DNA from: Cyclaneusma minus
Lineage: Eukaryota > Ascomycota > Leotiomycetes > Marthamycetales > Marthamycetaceae
Direction: 5' to 3'
Assembly (NCBI GenBank): GCA_037179335.1
Contig: JAKZHN010000032.1
Coordinates: 186,001-250,000 of the forward strand
DNA: 64,000 nt
The notes under the pieces: generated by a model
Databases searched by the model: none
Told to the model about the DNA's origin: nothing
Seen by the model: the letters and a program-made list of their open reading frames with translations, nothing else
In this document: positions 1 to 12,471 of the stretch, piece by piece
Layout of the letters: each line of letters starts with the position of its first letter
How positions within the stretch are numbered: the first letter of the stretch is position 1
Position numbers and translations under genes: made by a program

Positions 1-3000
1 CCCAATAAAACTTTTTATATTATGTATATTAAAAAGAAATAATAGCTTGCGTTTATATATTAATTATAAAATATTAAATAATATTATTATTAAAAATTGC
101 CATTTATTTTTTTAAATTAATAAATTTCTAATTAAATTAAAAAAAGCCAAAACTTTTGACAAATTGAATTTTAAAAATTTATATTATAAGATTTATATAT
201 AGTAAATAAATAAATAAAGAATAGCATTTTATATAAAATATAGCTATTTTAAATATTTAATAATGCTGTTTAAACTGGCAAATATATTAATTATATTTTA
301 AATTTATATAAATATAATATTTAGAAAAAAATTATAATAATTTATTTTAATAATATTTTAATTTATTTAAAAAACCCTAATACATATAGAAAATATATAA
401 AAGCTATATTTATAAATCTATAAAAGCATTTTTTATATAAAAAAAGCAAATGCAAATTTAAAATAAATAAAATTTCATTTTTAAATTTTATAATAAAAAA
501 GAATATATATATATAATTAAACAAATACGCGCTATTTAAAAATAGCCTATATTAATTATATATATAAAATTGCAATTATTTTTAAAATAATTTAATTTTT
601 ATAAATAATTTATTTTAAAATATAATAAAATTATATTGCCTATAATTTATTTATTTATTAATATAAATAGCAAAAAAAAGCCTATTTAAATAGCATTTAA
701 AAGCGTGAAAACAATTTTAATGCATTAAAAATAAATTTGCAAAAACCCAATATTATAATATTTTAATTTTATAAAATATTTGCAAATTATATATAATGCT
801 TTTAAATTTGCAATATTAGAAATTTTAAAGCAATTTAAGAATTTAAAAAAATTTAATGCAATATTATTAATATTTAATAGCTTTTTAATTTTATAAGCTA
901 ATAAATGCAAAATTAATATATTAAATATATAATATTAAATTATTTGCAATTATAGATTTTTTTTGATATTAAAAATAATATATTAAAAATTTAGATTATA
1001 AAATTTAGATATTTTTAAATTATAATAATTTGCGCTATTTTATAAATATAAAAAAATTATAAAGAATTATAAAAAAATATAAAATTGGGATTTTATAATT
1101 TTAGTATTAAATATATTGCAAAAATTAAAAATCCCGCTATTTTTTTATTTTATAGGCCAAATTATAAAAAAGCAATAAAAGATTTTTAAATAAAAGTATT
1201 AAACGGATTTTTACCAATATTGCAATAAAAATTTCGCTATTTATTTAATTATATATTAAATATATAATTCTTAAAATATATAGCTGCTTTTATAAATATA
1301 GCAATTGTATTTTAATTAAAATTCTTAAATTGTTAAATTAATATTATATATTTTATTTAACCTATAAAACTTCAAAAATCGAAATAATTAAATTAAAATT
1401 TATAATTTTTTTTAAACTTTTTTTAAAAAAAAAACATAATAAAAATATAAAGCCAATTTGTATTATATAAAAATAAACAATAGCAATTTAAAAATAATAT
1501 ATTATATAAAAAGAGTAATTTGTTTTATAATAAATATATTATATAATAAATATTTATATATTTTTTTTATAATAGCAAATTAGCAAGCTATTTTAAAATA
1601 AATTAAATATTAATTTTAATTTATTACAAATATTATTAATTAAATATAAAAATTAAAATATAAATTTATATATATAATTGCTATATTTGCTAGCGAAATA
1701 AAATTTGCTGATATATAAATAAAACACATAATGCTATTTTAATAATAATAAATTATTATATTAAAATTGTATAATTTATATATATAATTAAAATTATTAG
1801 AATATAATTTCTAATAAAATTATTTATTTTATAAAACTTTTTAAACTTATTATATTTAATTCTAATTTTATATTTATCAATATATTATAAAAAGCCTTTT
1901 GATATAAATTTTATATAATATGCAAATATAATATTGTATTGTATTTTTAAATAAATAAATAAATAAAGCAAATAATTTAAATTTTAAAAATTTATATATA
2001 ATATTATTATAATAATAAAAACCAAATTGGGCAATTTAATTAATTATAGCAAAATTCACCTATAATAATGCCAAAAAAAATCAATATATAAATATTATTT
2101 GCAAATTAGCATTAATTTTTTATATAATTTATAAAAAATAAAACATTTAATAAATATATGTATAATGCGGCAAATATACGCTATTATAAAAATTAAAAAA
2201 AAATATTGTTAATAAATATATAAAGCAATACGCGAAAACGCATAAAATGTTAAATTTTAACAAAACAAATTGGGGGTTTTTTTATTAAAAATATATTTTT
2301 TAAAATTAGAAAATTAGCAATTTTTTTTATTAAAAACATAAAAGCCTAAATTTATTATTTAGATTTTATTATTTAAATTTTAATTAAAAAAACTATATAA
2401 TATTTTTTATATTAACTTTTTAAATTTTATTAAAGTATTTTAAAATAACGTATATAAATTATGCTTTGCAAATTTTAAAAACTTTGAAAATAATTAAAAA
2501 ATAATATATATATATATAAATTATATATATCAAAAAAACTGGAATTAAAATTAGAATTAAGTATTAATTTTTTTTTAAAAAAAATAGAAAAATTTATAAA
2601 AACAAATTAAAGCTAAATTATAATAATAATAGAAAAATTACAAAAAAGCGCAAATTTAAAAAAAAACCCCCGGCTAATTTCAATTTTATATTTAAATGGA
2701 AAATGCTTAATTACGCGCAATATTAAGCAAAAGCAAAAATAAAAGTATTTAAAGCATAAAAATATAAATTTAATCATTTTTTTATATTTTAAATTAAATT
2801 AATTTAAATTATATTTTAAAAACAATCAAGTTCAAAAGTTAAAAATTAAATAATAAATTTAATTTAATTAAAAATTATAAAATGCATAAATAAAAATCAT
2901 AAATTTTATATATTAAATAACCCAATTAAAAATAAATATTTTATAAAATAAATCCGATTAAGAAAATTAAAAAAACTATAGTATTTTTAAATTCCAATTT

Positions 3001-6000
3001 ATATATATGAAATTTATAATTTCTATATTTTATATTATATTGCTAAAAGCTTGATTTTTTTAAAAATAAATTATTATTAAAATAAAAGTAAAAATTATAA
3101 TTTATTTATATTTTAATTATATATATATATATAATAGAAAATAAATTTATTAAATATTATTAAATATTAATTGCTATATATATTAAAATATAAATCGCAA
3201 AAATAATTTTAATTAAAGCTATTATCGCAGCTATAACATTTTTAAAGGCATTATATATTTTATATTTTAAAAATGCATAAATTTTAAAGCGAAAAAAATC
3301 CCAATAATTTTTATATTATTATTTAATTGGATTAATTTATTATTGTAATTAGCGTATTAATTTTTTAAAAAAGCTTAAATTTTAATATAGCAATAATAAT
3401 AAAGTATAAAAGCATTGTAAATTGCATTAAATAAAGGAATTTAAATAGCGGGAATTTGCAAAATAAAAAATTGGTTAATAAAAAAAATGAAAAAAGCAAA
3501 ATATAAATTTATTATAGAATAAAAAGGCTTATAATTACCGCGATAATAATTGCATTCAAAATTATTTGCGGCCCAATTACAAATATTAAAATGTTTGCAA
3601 AAAAAATTAAAATAAAAAATTTGCGTATAGCAAGCGCAAATGCGGATTTAAAATGCAAATGCGGATTTAATAATAAAGCAATTTAAATTTTATAGCAGGA
3701 CCGCAAATTTAGCATTCCTAATATTATAATTATAACTAGCAGCTTTATTGCATAAAGTTTTTTAAAAAAAAAAAAAATTGCAATTAAAAAATTTAAAAAC
3801 TATAATATTAAAAAAAAATCGCTAAAAAAACGTATATTAAAAACCCCGTATAAAAACAATAATAAAAAAAGCTTAATAAAAATAGAAAAGCCTGCTTTAT
3901 ATAAATAAAGCCTTTAATAAAAAACAATATAATTGCTATAAAAAGCAATATTGGAAAAAAGGAAAAACCCTAAAACTTATTAGAAAAATTGGAAAACTAA
4001 AAAACGCAATTAAAGATTAATATACTATTATTGCAAAAAATATATAATACGCGTATAAAAACAAAATACAGAAAATTAAAAAAACTTTAAAACCAATTAT
4101 TTAAAATAAGCTGCCGCTATATTAAGTTTCCGGCATTTGCAAAAAAAGCATGCGCGAAAGCTAAAATAATATATGCAAATTAATAAAAATAAAGAAATTC
4201 TGATAAATTTTAATATAAAAAATAGAAATTTAAAATAATAAAAACAATTAAATAAAAATTTAAAATTAATTCAATAACAAATAGCGCAGATTATGTATTA
4301 AATAATAATAAATTTTAAAATAATTATTAATGATAGCGAATTAATAAAACTTTATTAATTTATGCAATTAAAATAAAAAGCCAAAATTAATAATTAAAGC
4401 CAAATGTTAAATTATTGGAAAATAAGAATTTGTATTTAAAAGCTCCGGGGCCTAAAGCTATTAAAAAGGGAATAATTATTATACGGGGCTAAAAAGGGCG
4501 TTTTGCGGGCATTTATAAAATACGTATATTAAGAATGCGTAAAAAATAAGCATTACTTATTAAAAAAGCTAAATAAGGCTTTTAATATATAATATTTAGA
4601 TACTGCTATTTTTATTTAAAAAAGACAGCGGCTATTTTTTATAGCTAAAAAATATATATAACGCACCTTTATTTACCAATTTATTTTTAACTATTATAAT
4701 AAATATATATAAAAAATCGTTTATAAGCTAATTAATATTGGCTTTTAAATTAATACTAATAAATATAAATTTAAAATTATTAGAATTAAGTATTTAAATT
4801 TATATATTATTTTAAATAGTATTAAAATAAATCCCAATAAAATTAAGGCTATTATAAAATAAAATTTATTAATAAAATTTAAAAATTTATAATGGTTTTT
4901 AAATTTTGCAAATTTCTATTAAAACTTTATATATAATTTTTTAAAGATTTTAATACCGCTTTATATTTTAATAAAAAAAATCTTTAAATTTAAAAAATAG
5001 CTAAAAAAAGATCTTCCTAAAGCGGCCTTTATTACCGCTTTTATTTTGGCTTTATTTAATTATTTCTAATGGATTTTTTTTAAAACTAATGCTTTTAATT
5101 GGGCTTTAGGCAATATTTTTTTTTAATTTAAAAATAATAATATATTTTGGCCTATAGTTTTTTTTCTATAAAATACTTGGCAGCTAAATATAATTATCAA
5201 ATCTATAATAAAAAGCTTTTAGTAATTATTAAAGCTTTCAAAAAATAGGCTCCAAAAATTTATAAAATTTGAAAATAAAATAAAATAATTATTAATTATT
5301 AAAACCTATATATATTTATAATTATTAAAGCCTTTAATTAAAGCTAAATTTAATAGTTTAAATATTTTTAGGCTTTGATTTTTTAATTTTTTATTATTTT
5401 AGCAAGCAAGTTATTTTATTTAATGCCTTTAATTGCAAAATTAAAAATATATTTAAAAACGGATTTAATAATTATTTGCAATATTGCTAATAAATATTAT
5501 TTTCGAAAAATTGTTTTAGTTTTAAAATTCTGGAAAATCTATTTTTGAGCCCTAATTTTAACTCTTTATTATTATTTCTAATAATAATTTCCAATTTTAA
5601 ATAATTAATTAATAAAATTCTTTAAAATGCCTATTATTTATTGCAAATTGCAAAATCTGCCCTAAAAGCCTTGAAAACTAAAATGGTCCGTAAATGGCCT
5701 AAGCAATTATATAAAAAATCCGCTAATAAATAGCGGATTTTATAATTAAAAAAAATAAAAATTTGTATTAAAAACTATTTTTTTATTCCATTAAATATAT
5801 TTGGCTTTTAAATTTAAATAATTTATTATATATATTTTATAATATTAGCTAGCTATCCGGAATAAATTAAAACATTATTTATAGCTATTTAATATTATTA
5901 ATGGCAAAAAATATTAAAAAATATTGCCAGCTATATTAAAGCCTATTAGCTATATAATTAAATAAAACTTTTATACTTTTTACCATTTAATTTTTTTTAA

Positions 6001-7965
6001 ATTCCTGCCTGTTTTATATAAAGCTTAATTTAATATTTTCTATTAATTATTTTGTTTTATTTTTTAAATATAAATATTATAAAAATATTTCAGCATATTT
6101 TAATTATAATATATTGGCTAATTAAAATGCAATATTTTATTTTTATTGCTGGATTTTTAATTAAAAAGCTAGCTAATTTATTTGTTTTTAATATTTATTA
6201 TTTTTATAAAATTTCTAATAATATTAGTTTTAATAAAGGCATTTAATTCGTTTTAAAATTTTAAAAATACCTATTAAAATAATTAGGTATAATTTTTAAG
6301 CCCTTTTTTTCTAGTTTAAAATTAATAATTAAATTAAATGCTTTAATATTATTTCAAAGCAATATTTTAAGTCTTTATATTTTTCTATTAAAATAATTGA
6401 ATAAATTGGCTTTCGCTAGCTAAATTCGCTTTTAATAATTAAATATTTAAAACTATAAATATAGTACTATTTTTTACAAATTACGAATTTTACCTTTATA
6501 TAATCATAAAGATTTTAAATCCTTATTTTTCTATAATATTTCTAATTTAAAAAAAATATATAAAATTAATATTATTGCGAATTGCCTAATTGAAATTCTA
6601 AATTAGCTTAAAGCCTTAATATAGCAATTAATTAATAAATACAAAAAATATACCAATATCCGCTATTTAAAAGCTCTATATTATATAAAGGGCCAATTGG
6701 TTTATATTAATATTAAAAATATAAAAATTAATTATTTTATAAAAAAACAATAATAAATAGGCCGGCCCCTAATAAATTTAAAAAACCTATAAAGGCGGCC
6801 AAGCCTACTAATTTAAATTATTCAATTCTTTTTTTAGATATTTTATATTTCTTTTTTTCGGCCAAAGCCAAATTTTCCTAAATTATTTGCTTAAAATAAA
6901 ATTATTTATTTAAAAAGCCGCAATATTTATAGCTATATTTTTTTTAAAAAAAAACGGCGTTAAAAAACCCGAAAAGCGTTAAAACTTTCATAAAATCCTG
7001 GATATTTATAATTAAAATAAAAAGGCCCAATTAATTTATTTGGTAAAATAAAAGCACTATTTTTTTAACAGCTTTAAAAAAATTTAATTAAAAAAAGCTT
7101 TTATAAAATTGGTATGCTAAATTATTTTAAAGGCCGGGATCCCTAGCATTTATTAAGCAATAAATATATAAAAAAGATTTATAATATCCTTAATTTAATA
7201 AGCCCTTTAAATTTAAAGCTTTTATAATTATCCAAATAGCCCCAGTTAAAAAACCAATTTATAAAGGCTATAATAAATTCAAAAAATTTGCAATTTGGAT
7301 ATTAGCTTTAAATTTTATATAAAAATTAATTTTATAGTCTCCCATTATAAAATATTGATTTATTTAATAATTTTAAGCTATAAAGGCATTGTTTTTTAAA
7401 ATTTATATAAAATTTATAAAATTTATAATTATTTTGAAGCTACTTAAAAACAAATAGCCGTTTAAAAGGAGATAATATCATGGTATTATACCGTTTCTTG
7501 GTTATATAACCGCTCCGTTCCGGTTAATTTTTTACTTTTGGGCCATCACCACCACGCCCCGGGCTTAGCCCTTAGCGTTTATATATAGCTTTTAAGCTCC
7601 TCTGGCTTTTTTTTCCTTTGTAAATCAACGTCGCTATTTCCTAAAACCTGCCTTTGTTTTGCACCGTGATAATATATATGGAAATCTCTATCTTTAAATC
7701 ACCCTTAATTTTGATATTTTTTCTTATAAAAATTCTAAAAAATTTGATTTTAAAACCTTTTACTCCGTTTTTTCACTATTTTATAAATTAAAAATAGGGC
7801 TATTTTAAAAAAAATCGCTTGCGGCGGGCTGGCCTGCGGCGCTTTTTTTATAATTATTTTAAATTTTCCAAGATTTTTAAATTTATTTTAAAAACTATTT
7901 AAATAAGCGCTAAGATTAGATATATCTTATCTAAATATTTCTAAGATATAAGATTTTTAGATTCC
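1..7965. repeat. AT-rich, gene-free block (RIP-like mutated repeat compartment)
   Basis: The block is overwhelmingly A and T and is densely stopped in all frames; the few open stretches of about 60 codons are Lys/Asn/Ile/Phe-rich low-complexity reading and not genes. TpA steps are very common and CpG is rare, as expected of transposon DNA degraded by repeat-induced point mutation in ascomycetes. I could not recognise a transposase, reverse transcriptase or terminal repeat in what is left. A patch at about 7470-7860 is clearly less AT-rich and may be a less damaged remnant. The remaining C residues are mostly preceded by G (see findings). The block ends sharply at about 7965. A centromeric or subtelomeric position cannot be excluded from one window. 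Confidence 0.85.
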
Positions 7966-7974
7966 TGTACCCTG

Positions 7975-8256
7975 GGAGAAACCAGAAGGATCGTTTTCGA
8001 GGAATCGGAATATTTCCAAGGAATCAAGAGAAATATTCTGAAATCCAAGTAATCGGCAGAAATCCAAGTAACTGGGCTATTTCCTAGTGATTAGGAGAAA
8101 TTCAAGAAATCGGGAAACTTCCAAGTGATTGGAGTATCTCCAAGTGATTAGGAGAAATCCTAGTGATTAGGAGACATCGTAGTGATTAGGAGACGTCCTA
8201 GTGATCAGGAGAAACCCTAGTGATTACAATATTTCCAAATGATCGAGAATGGAGAT
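7975..8256 (+). repeat. 19-bp degenerate tandem array (block A)
   Basis: From 8040 to 8248 there are eleven consecutive units of exactly 19 bp, typified by GAAATCCTAGTGATTAGGA (8154-8172); two or three weaker units precede them from about 7975. Units differ at several positions but keep the phase. The centre of each unit is a near palindrome (TCCTA...TAGGA, CTCC...GGAG). The array sits on the border between the AT-rich block and normal DNA. Related units occur at five other places in the window. Confidence 0.9.
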
Positions 8257-8687
8257 TGCAAAACTGTAAGCCTCAGAAGCTCCCTTCGGGATATCATTCA
8301 TCTACAAAGGTTGTATATAACCACATTACCAGTAAAGTAAGCGAGCCAGGAGTCGGAAAGCCTGAAAAAGAAGATAAACGCGTCTAATACAAATACACAA
8401 CAGATATAAGCCGACCGTAGGTAGGCAGCCGCTTGCAGTTCCTTTCCTCCATCTCGTACCGCGCAGAGGGGCAGACTTTTTTCAAGAGCGTTTCTTCACC
8501 GACTCAGTCCGCCTCTTTCCCGCTCGAAACATCGCCTATCCACGATAACTCGGTTTTCAACAACAGACCAGGGCCGTAATACACACAGGATGCTGGGAAG
8601 AGCTAGAAGTCTCGGAGGTCTCCGTTTCCATGACAGACGACGCCAGCGATCTTCGCTTCATGGTTCATGCTTCAAGTCTTTTGAGAT
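8257..8687. other. Intergenic, 3' side of the mannosyltransferase gene
   Basis: There is no coding signal here. It should contain the 3' UTR of the minus-strand gene that stops at 8688. I see no other structure. Confidence 0.6.
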
Positions 8688-10209
8688 TTAGATCTTGATC
8701 TTCTGCCCCGTGAGCTTTTCCCAGATCTTGGCGATAAAGTCCTCCTTGAATATTTCCCACCACGTGCGGTTCAGGTAGTTGCTCAGCTCGCGGTAGTTGT
8801 ACATCTCGCCCCAGCAATCGCGACCCCACTCACAGCCGGCCATGTTGACCAGAAAGTCTCTGTCGTCCTCCTTGTAGTGGATCCGCGTGTCGTTTCCATT
8901 CTCGTTGCACGCCCCGGGCGGGAAGCTGTTGATTTTTCGCTGCGGAATGAATGCCGTGTGGGGACGTATCCATGGTTGGTTCGTGTAGAGGAATTCGAGG
9001 GCATCTTGTTCCTTGTGCTCCCATTCCATATGCTTCTGCTCGTAGCCGACGGGATCCCACCAGATGTCGAGGAGTCGGTCTGTCCATGCGCTACGTCGGA
9101 TGAAGAACGAGCCGAGATTGAAGCCCGAACAGTCTTGTGGTACGACGAGGTTGATTGACTCGGGTTTCCCGTCGCCGACGGGTGAGAGGGCTACGGTGTC
9201 TAGGTAAGGTTGGGTGAGAGGATGCGAGATGTTGAGGGGGTTATATTCGTTTATGTCGCGGTAGGTGTTGGCACCGAGGCGGTTGAAGACATGAGATTGC
9301 AGGGAATACGAGGGTTCCATGATAAAAGTGTTTAGGTCAAGCCACCAGAACCTGTTGCAAAATATGAGATAAGTGCCTGCCCCGAATTTCAGACGCAAGA
9401 AAAGGGCTCTCACTCACCATTCGGCGCTCGGATATTTCCTTAAGCAATTCCTGATCGTGTCAACCTTCTCCCAGCTCTCCCGCCATTCGTGAGCGTATCG
9501 TTTCTTCGTGCTCATGTCGACAATCTCCAGGTCATAGCCCCATTTTGCGGCGTACTTGCGCTTGTTCTTGACGCTGTCCCGCTCTATCGCCCATTCTCGT
9601 GGGCCCTTCCACTCCATAACGCCTCCTCCTTGATTTGCTGCGAGTATTATCACATGTTTTTTGCCGCCTCCCAGCCATGTCGTCCGTCGATACCAGTATT
9701 GTAAAGCTAGAATCTATCAGCAAGACGACCCTCGGGAATGATGCAGCTTGCTTGTACTTACGTGTCGTCATAAAGACAATAATATAAAGTATAACCGCCA
9801 ACACCACAAACATTGGCAGCCTATACCTCCTGCTCAACCTGCCAAAACATCTTCGCAGTTTGAAAGATTGGCCTCCGTTCGCTGGGGCCCAGCGGCCTCG
9901 ACCCAGCTTCTCCTTTTCGGCGTATCTGCTATCGGCACCCATGGCAAAGGGCAAGCTGCTTGAGATTTTGCGGAAATGGCGATTGAAGAAGCCGGGCTTC
10001 TGGGTGGAAACAGATGGGTAACCGGCCTTTACTCCTTCACTCTTCGCCCTTGCAGACTCCCAGCTCACCGAGGGCGCGGTGCCATTTGTGCCACGAAAGC
10101 TGGCGTGGTTTGGAGTCGAGCTGCCGCTGCCGCCGGTAAAGTTGTTGGCCAGACCAGGGCTCGCCCAGCCACCGCCAGGCCGAGGGGAGGGACTCCTTGA
10201 CAAAGACAT
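8688..10209 (-). CDS. MNN10: GT34 (GMA12/MNN10 family) Golgi alpha-mannosyltransferase, MNN10-like
   Basis: Three exons: 10209-9762, 9706-9418 and 9351-8688 (466 aa), with introns of 55 and 66 bp and consistent phases. Exon 1 encodes a Ser/Pro/Gly-rich N-terminal cytosolic segment beginning MSLSRSPSPRPGGG and one transmembrane segment at about residues 131-149, giving a type II Golgi topology. The lumenal catalytic domain carries HVIILAANQGGG, WKGPREWA, the metal-site region FWWLDLNTFIMEP (split by intron 2), DCSGFNLGSFFIRRS and WDP...EWEHKEQDALE, all typical of family GT34. Relatives in mannan polymerase II extend the alpha-1,6 mannan backbone of N-glycans; membership of MNN10 rather than another GT34 branch is my inference from the N-terminus and the LDLNTFIMEP motif. 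The start is the first ATG of a well conserved N-terminus. Confidence 0.88.
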
Positions 10210-12471
10210 CTGCTCGTGAGGAGTGCCTGTTGGCGGGCATACTTTGTTAGCAAGCTCTGATATTGATTGCGCACGCGCGCGAATTGAGCTAGAGCGCGAT
10301 GCGAAGGTTCGTTACATGAAATTGCTTTGGCCCGTCACCTCCGGCCGAGACCAAATGAAAGGTTTAACATACCGGGGATGGGAGAGAGCGTTTCGCCCCC
10401 GCCCCACGAGCGCGGATCAAGAGGCTTCTCAGTCTGCACGCTGATGGCCGGCGGGTTGCCTGGGTTGGTCGAGCGGCGCCGGCGGTGCGAGTAGGACGAA
10501 GCCAGGGAGGACGAATTGGAGGAAGCCAGGACGACAGCTGCTCGGGGCGTGGACCAGAGGGTCAGCGACCTTCTGGACTCAGCGCAGCGGTATGGTTCGA
10601 TGCTCGTATTATTCCTGGGACAGGGTGTTCAATTTGAGAAAATTTAGGTGCAGTGTTATCAGCGCGGCCGGCTATGGTTCCTGCAGTGATAGTGGCACAG
10701 GATGGCGGGAGAGAGGAGGTCAATGTCTGCGATTGCAACCGCAAGGTAATGATGTGAGGGACTCAATGGGGTGAGCTGTCGCGAGCTGTCGCGAGCTATC
10801 TTTCGCCTTCCGTGTATATTGCTGGCTGCTGTGTCGATATTGATCTCCTGTTTGTACGGCTAGGCTAGCCCAGGCTATCCCCTTTTAATTGCAGCAGCAG
10901 AGCGCACAGCACAGCCAGCGATCCCCTCAAAGGTCTGACAGAAACGGGTCTCCACGTTTTTTGGGGGGCTTTCTGTACTCTCGGGATTGGACAGAGTGCA
11001 TGTTAGTAGTGCCTTGTGCTGCTATGTACTTGCTTCTGCTGCTCTAATATAATAGTCCCGGCTGTCCTCAACGCGAACTGGTCGTGTTCTACATGTGTGG
11101 TTCATCGAGGGTGATCTGCCCCCCTGTGTGGAAACTAAGCATTGAAGTGCAGCGCGGGGATCAGGAGCCGGCCTAGCAGAAGGGAAGCTGGCAGCGACAA
11201 GCCGCAAGGACTCCAGGGTCCAAGTTCCAGATGGGAAGCTGGAGAGCTGGACCATGGCCAAGATTTGCTGGCAAGACAGCAGGACACGGCAGCGGGAGGG
11301 AACCATCGATCAATATAAGTGCAACTGTGCAAATCAACCTGTGCGACAGAGCTGACCTAAGTAGCTCCTGACTGAGTACTAGACGACACCGGGCATGCCT
11401 ACCTACAGTAGATGCTCTAGCTGAGGAGCCAACAAGACTGAATTACACGAACAGTCTATCACTACCTCTCCAGCTTCTTGTTGACGGATTCATATAACTT
11501 ACCTAGGTACTCGCGGATGCAGGTCATTAATAGAGTACCATGGAAGCCAGGAGGTACAGGCCACATCTTGTGCTTTGTTTCTAATCTGGTCACGTGATGC
11601 ACCATCATCTTTTCTGATCGCTAAGCAACTCAGCGCCCATCTTCGTGATCGCCAGAACCTCATCGCCACAGTCCACTGCCCTGCCATCGTTGCGACAACC
11701 ATGATCGGGCAATCTCCCAGTCATCCAATCACGCCGCGCTGCAGCCGCAGCTCGGAGGGCTCCAGGCCATTGCTCTGGTCAATTGTCTCGTCGACGGCAG
11801 TTAAGCGCCCGCCAATGATCCACCACTGCCCAATCCTGAAGCTGGGCGCTTAGAACGACGCTCACCACCATGCAGCGGCAAATATCGCATGGCTCTGGTC
11901 GAATGAAAGATGTAAGAAGATGTTCCGGTACGGTTCGTGCTCCACTGCAGTTGCCTCTGTCCGCGGAGTCGCGTCGGCAGCCTCGATGGAGGCCGTCAGA
12001 CGAGCGCAGTGGATTTCCTCCGTCTCAACAATCTGCTTGTCGCTGTCTTTGTTGCTTTCTGCGTCGTGAATTGCTTTGCAGGAGTTCCGCTTCTCTATTG
12101 TCGTCTATTGTCGTTCTTTCGGAGCTCGGATCTTTGCATTTCCATTTCCATTGTCCATTGTCGGTATCCATTGTCAACTTATTGTTCGAAGCCCATTGTT
12201 GTCCACAATAGCGCCTATTCTTTTGATCCCAATATTGTCGCTATTTCTGTCGGGCGGTTGCATCTAGACCTCGACTTCCAATTCCCTTCCAGACACCTTC
12301 GAAACCTGTCTCTACTTCGCCACCAAACGTGTTGACGACCACACAATCGACCTCAACACTCCTTACGTACTGCCTCCAGGCACACTGTACGTACACCTAC
12401 TCCCAGTAGGCTCAACGCGAGGTCACGGAAAAAAGTATCAGACCGTCTCTCAACTACCCTTCACTTCCAAG
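10210..12471. other. Intergenic, divergent promoter region
   Basis: This 2.26-kb interval separates two divergently transcribed genes. Several open frames of 60-130 codons exist but have no recognisable content. A 10-bp direct repeat, GAGCTGTCGC, lies at 10773-10792 with a third partial copy following. A palindromic E-box-like site TCACGTGA lies at about 11590-11597. CT-rich sequence just upstream of 12472 fits a fungal core promoter and 5' UTR. Confidence 0.5.

Noticed and set aside
725..6246. Short frames of about 60 codons in the AT-rich block
   Set aside because: Their Lys/Asn/Ile/Phe/Tyr composition follows from AT content. No gene or transposon protein is recognisable.
8040..8248. Regular 19-bp repeats could suggest a CRISPR-like array
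   Set aside because: There are no distinct spacers between constant repeats: the whole period is degenerate repeat, and the organism is a eukaryote.
11870..12335. Overlapping frames of 110-130 codons upstream of the 1239-aa protein
   Set aside because: Cys/Phe/Ser-rich reading of CT-rich promoter DNA; several frames are open at once, which points to composition and not coding.
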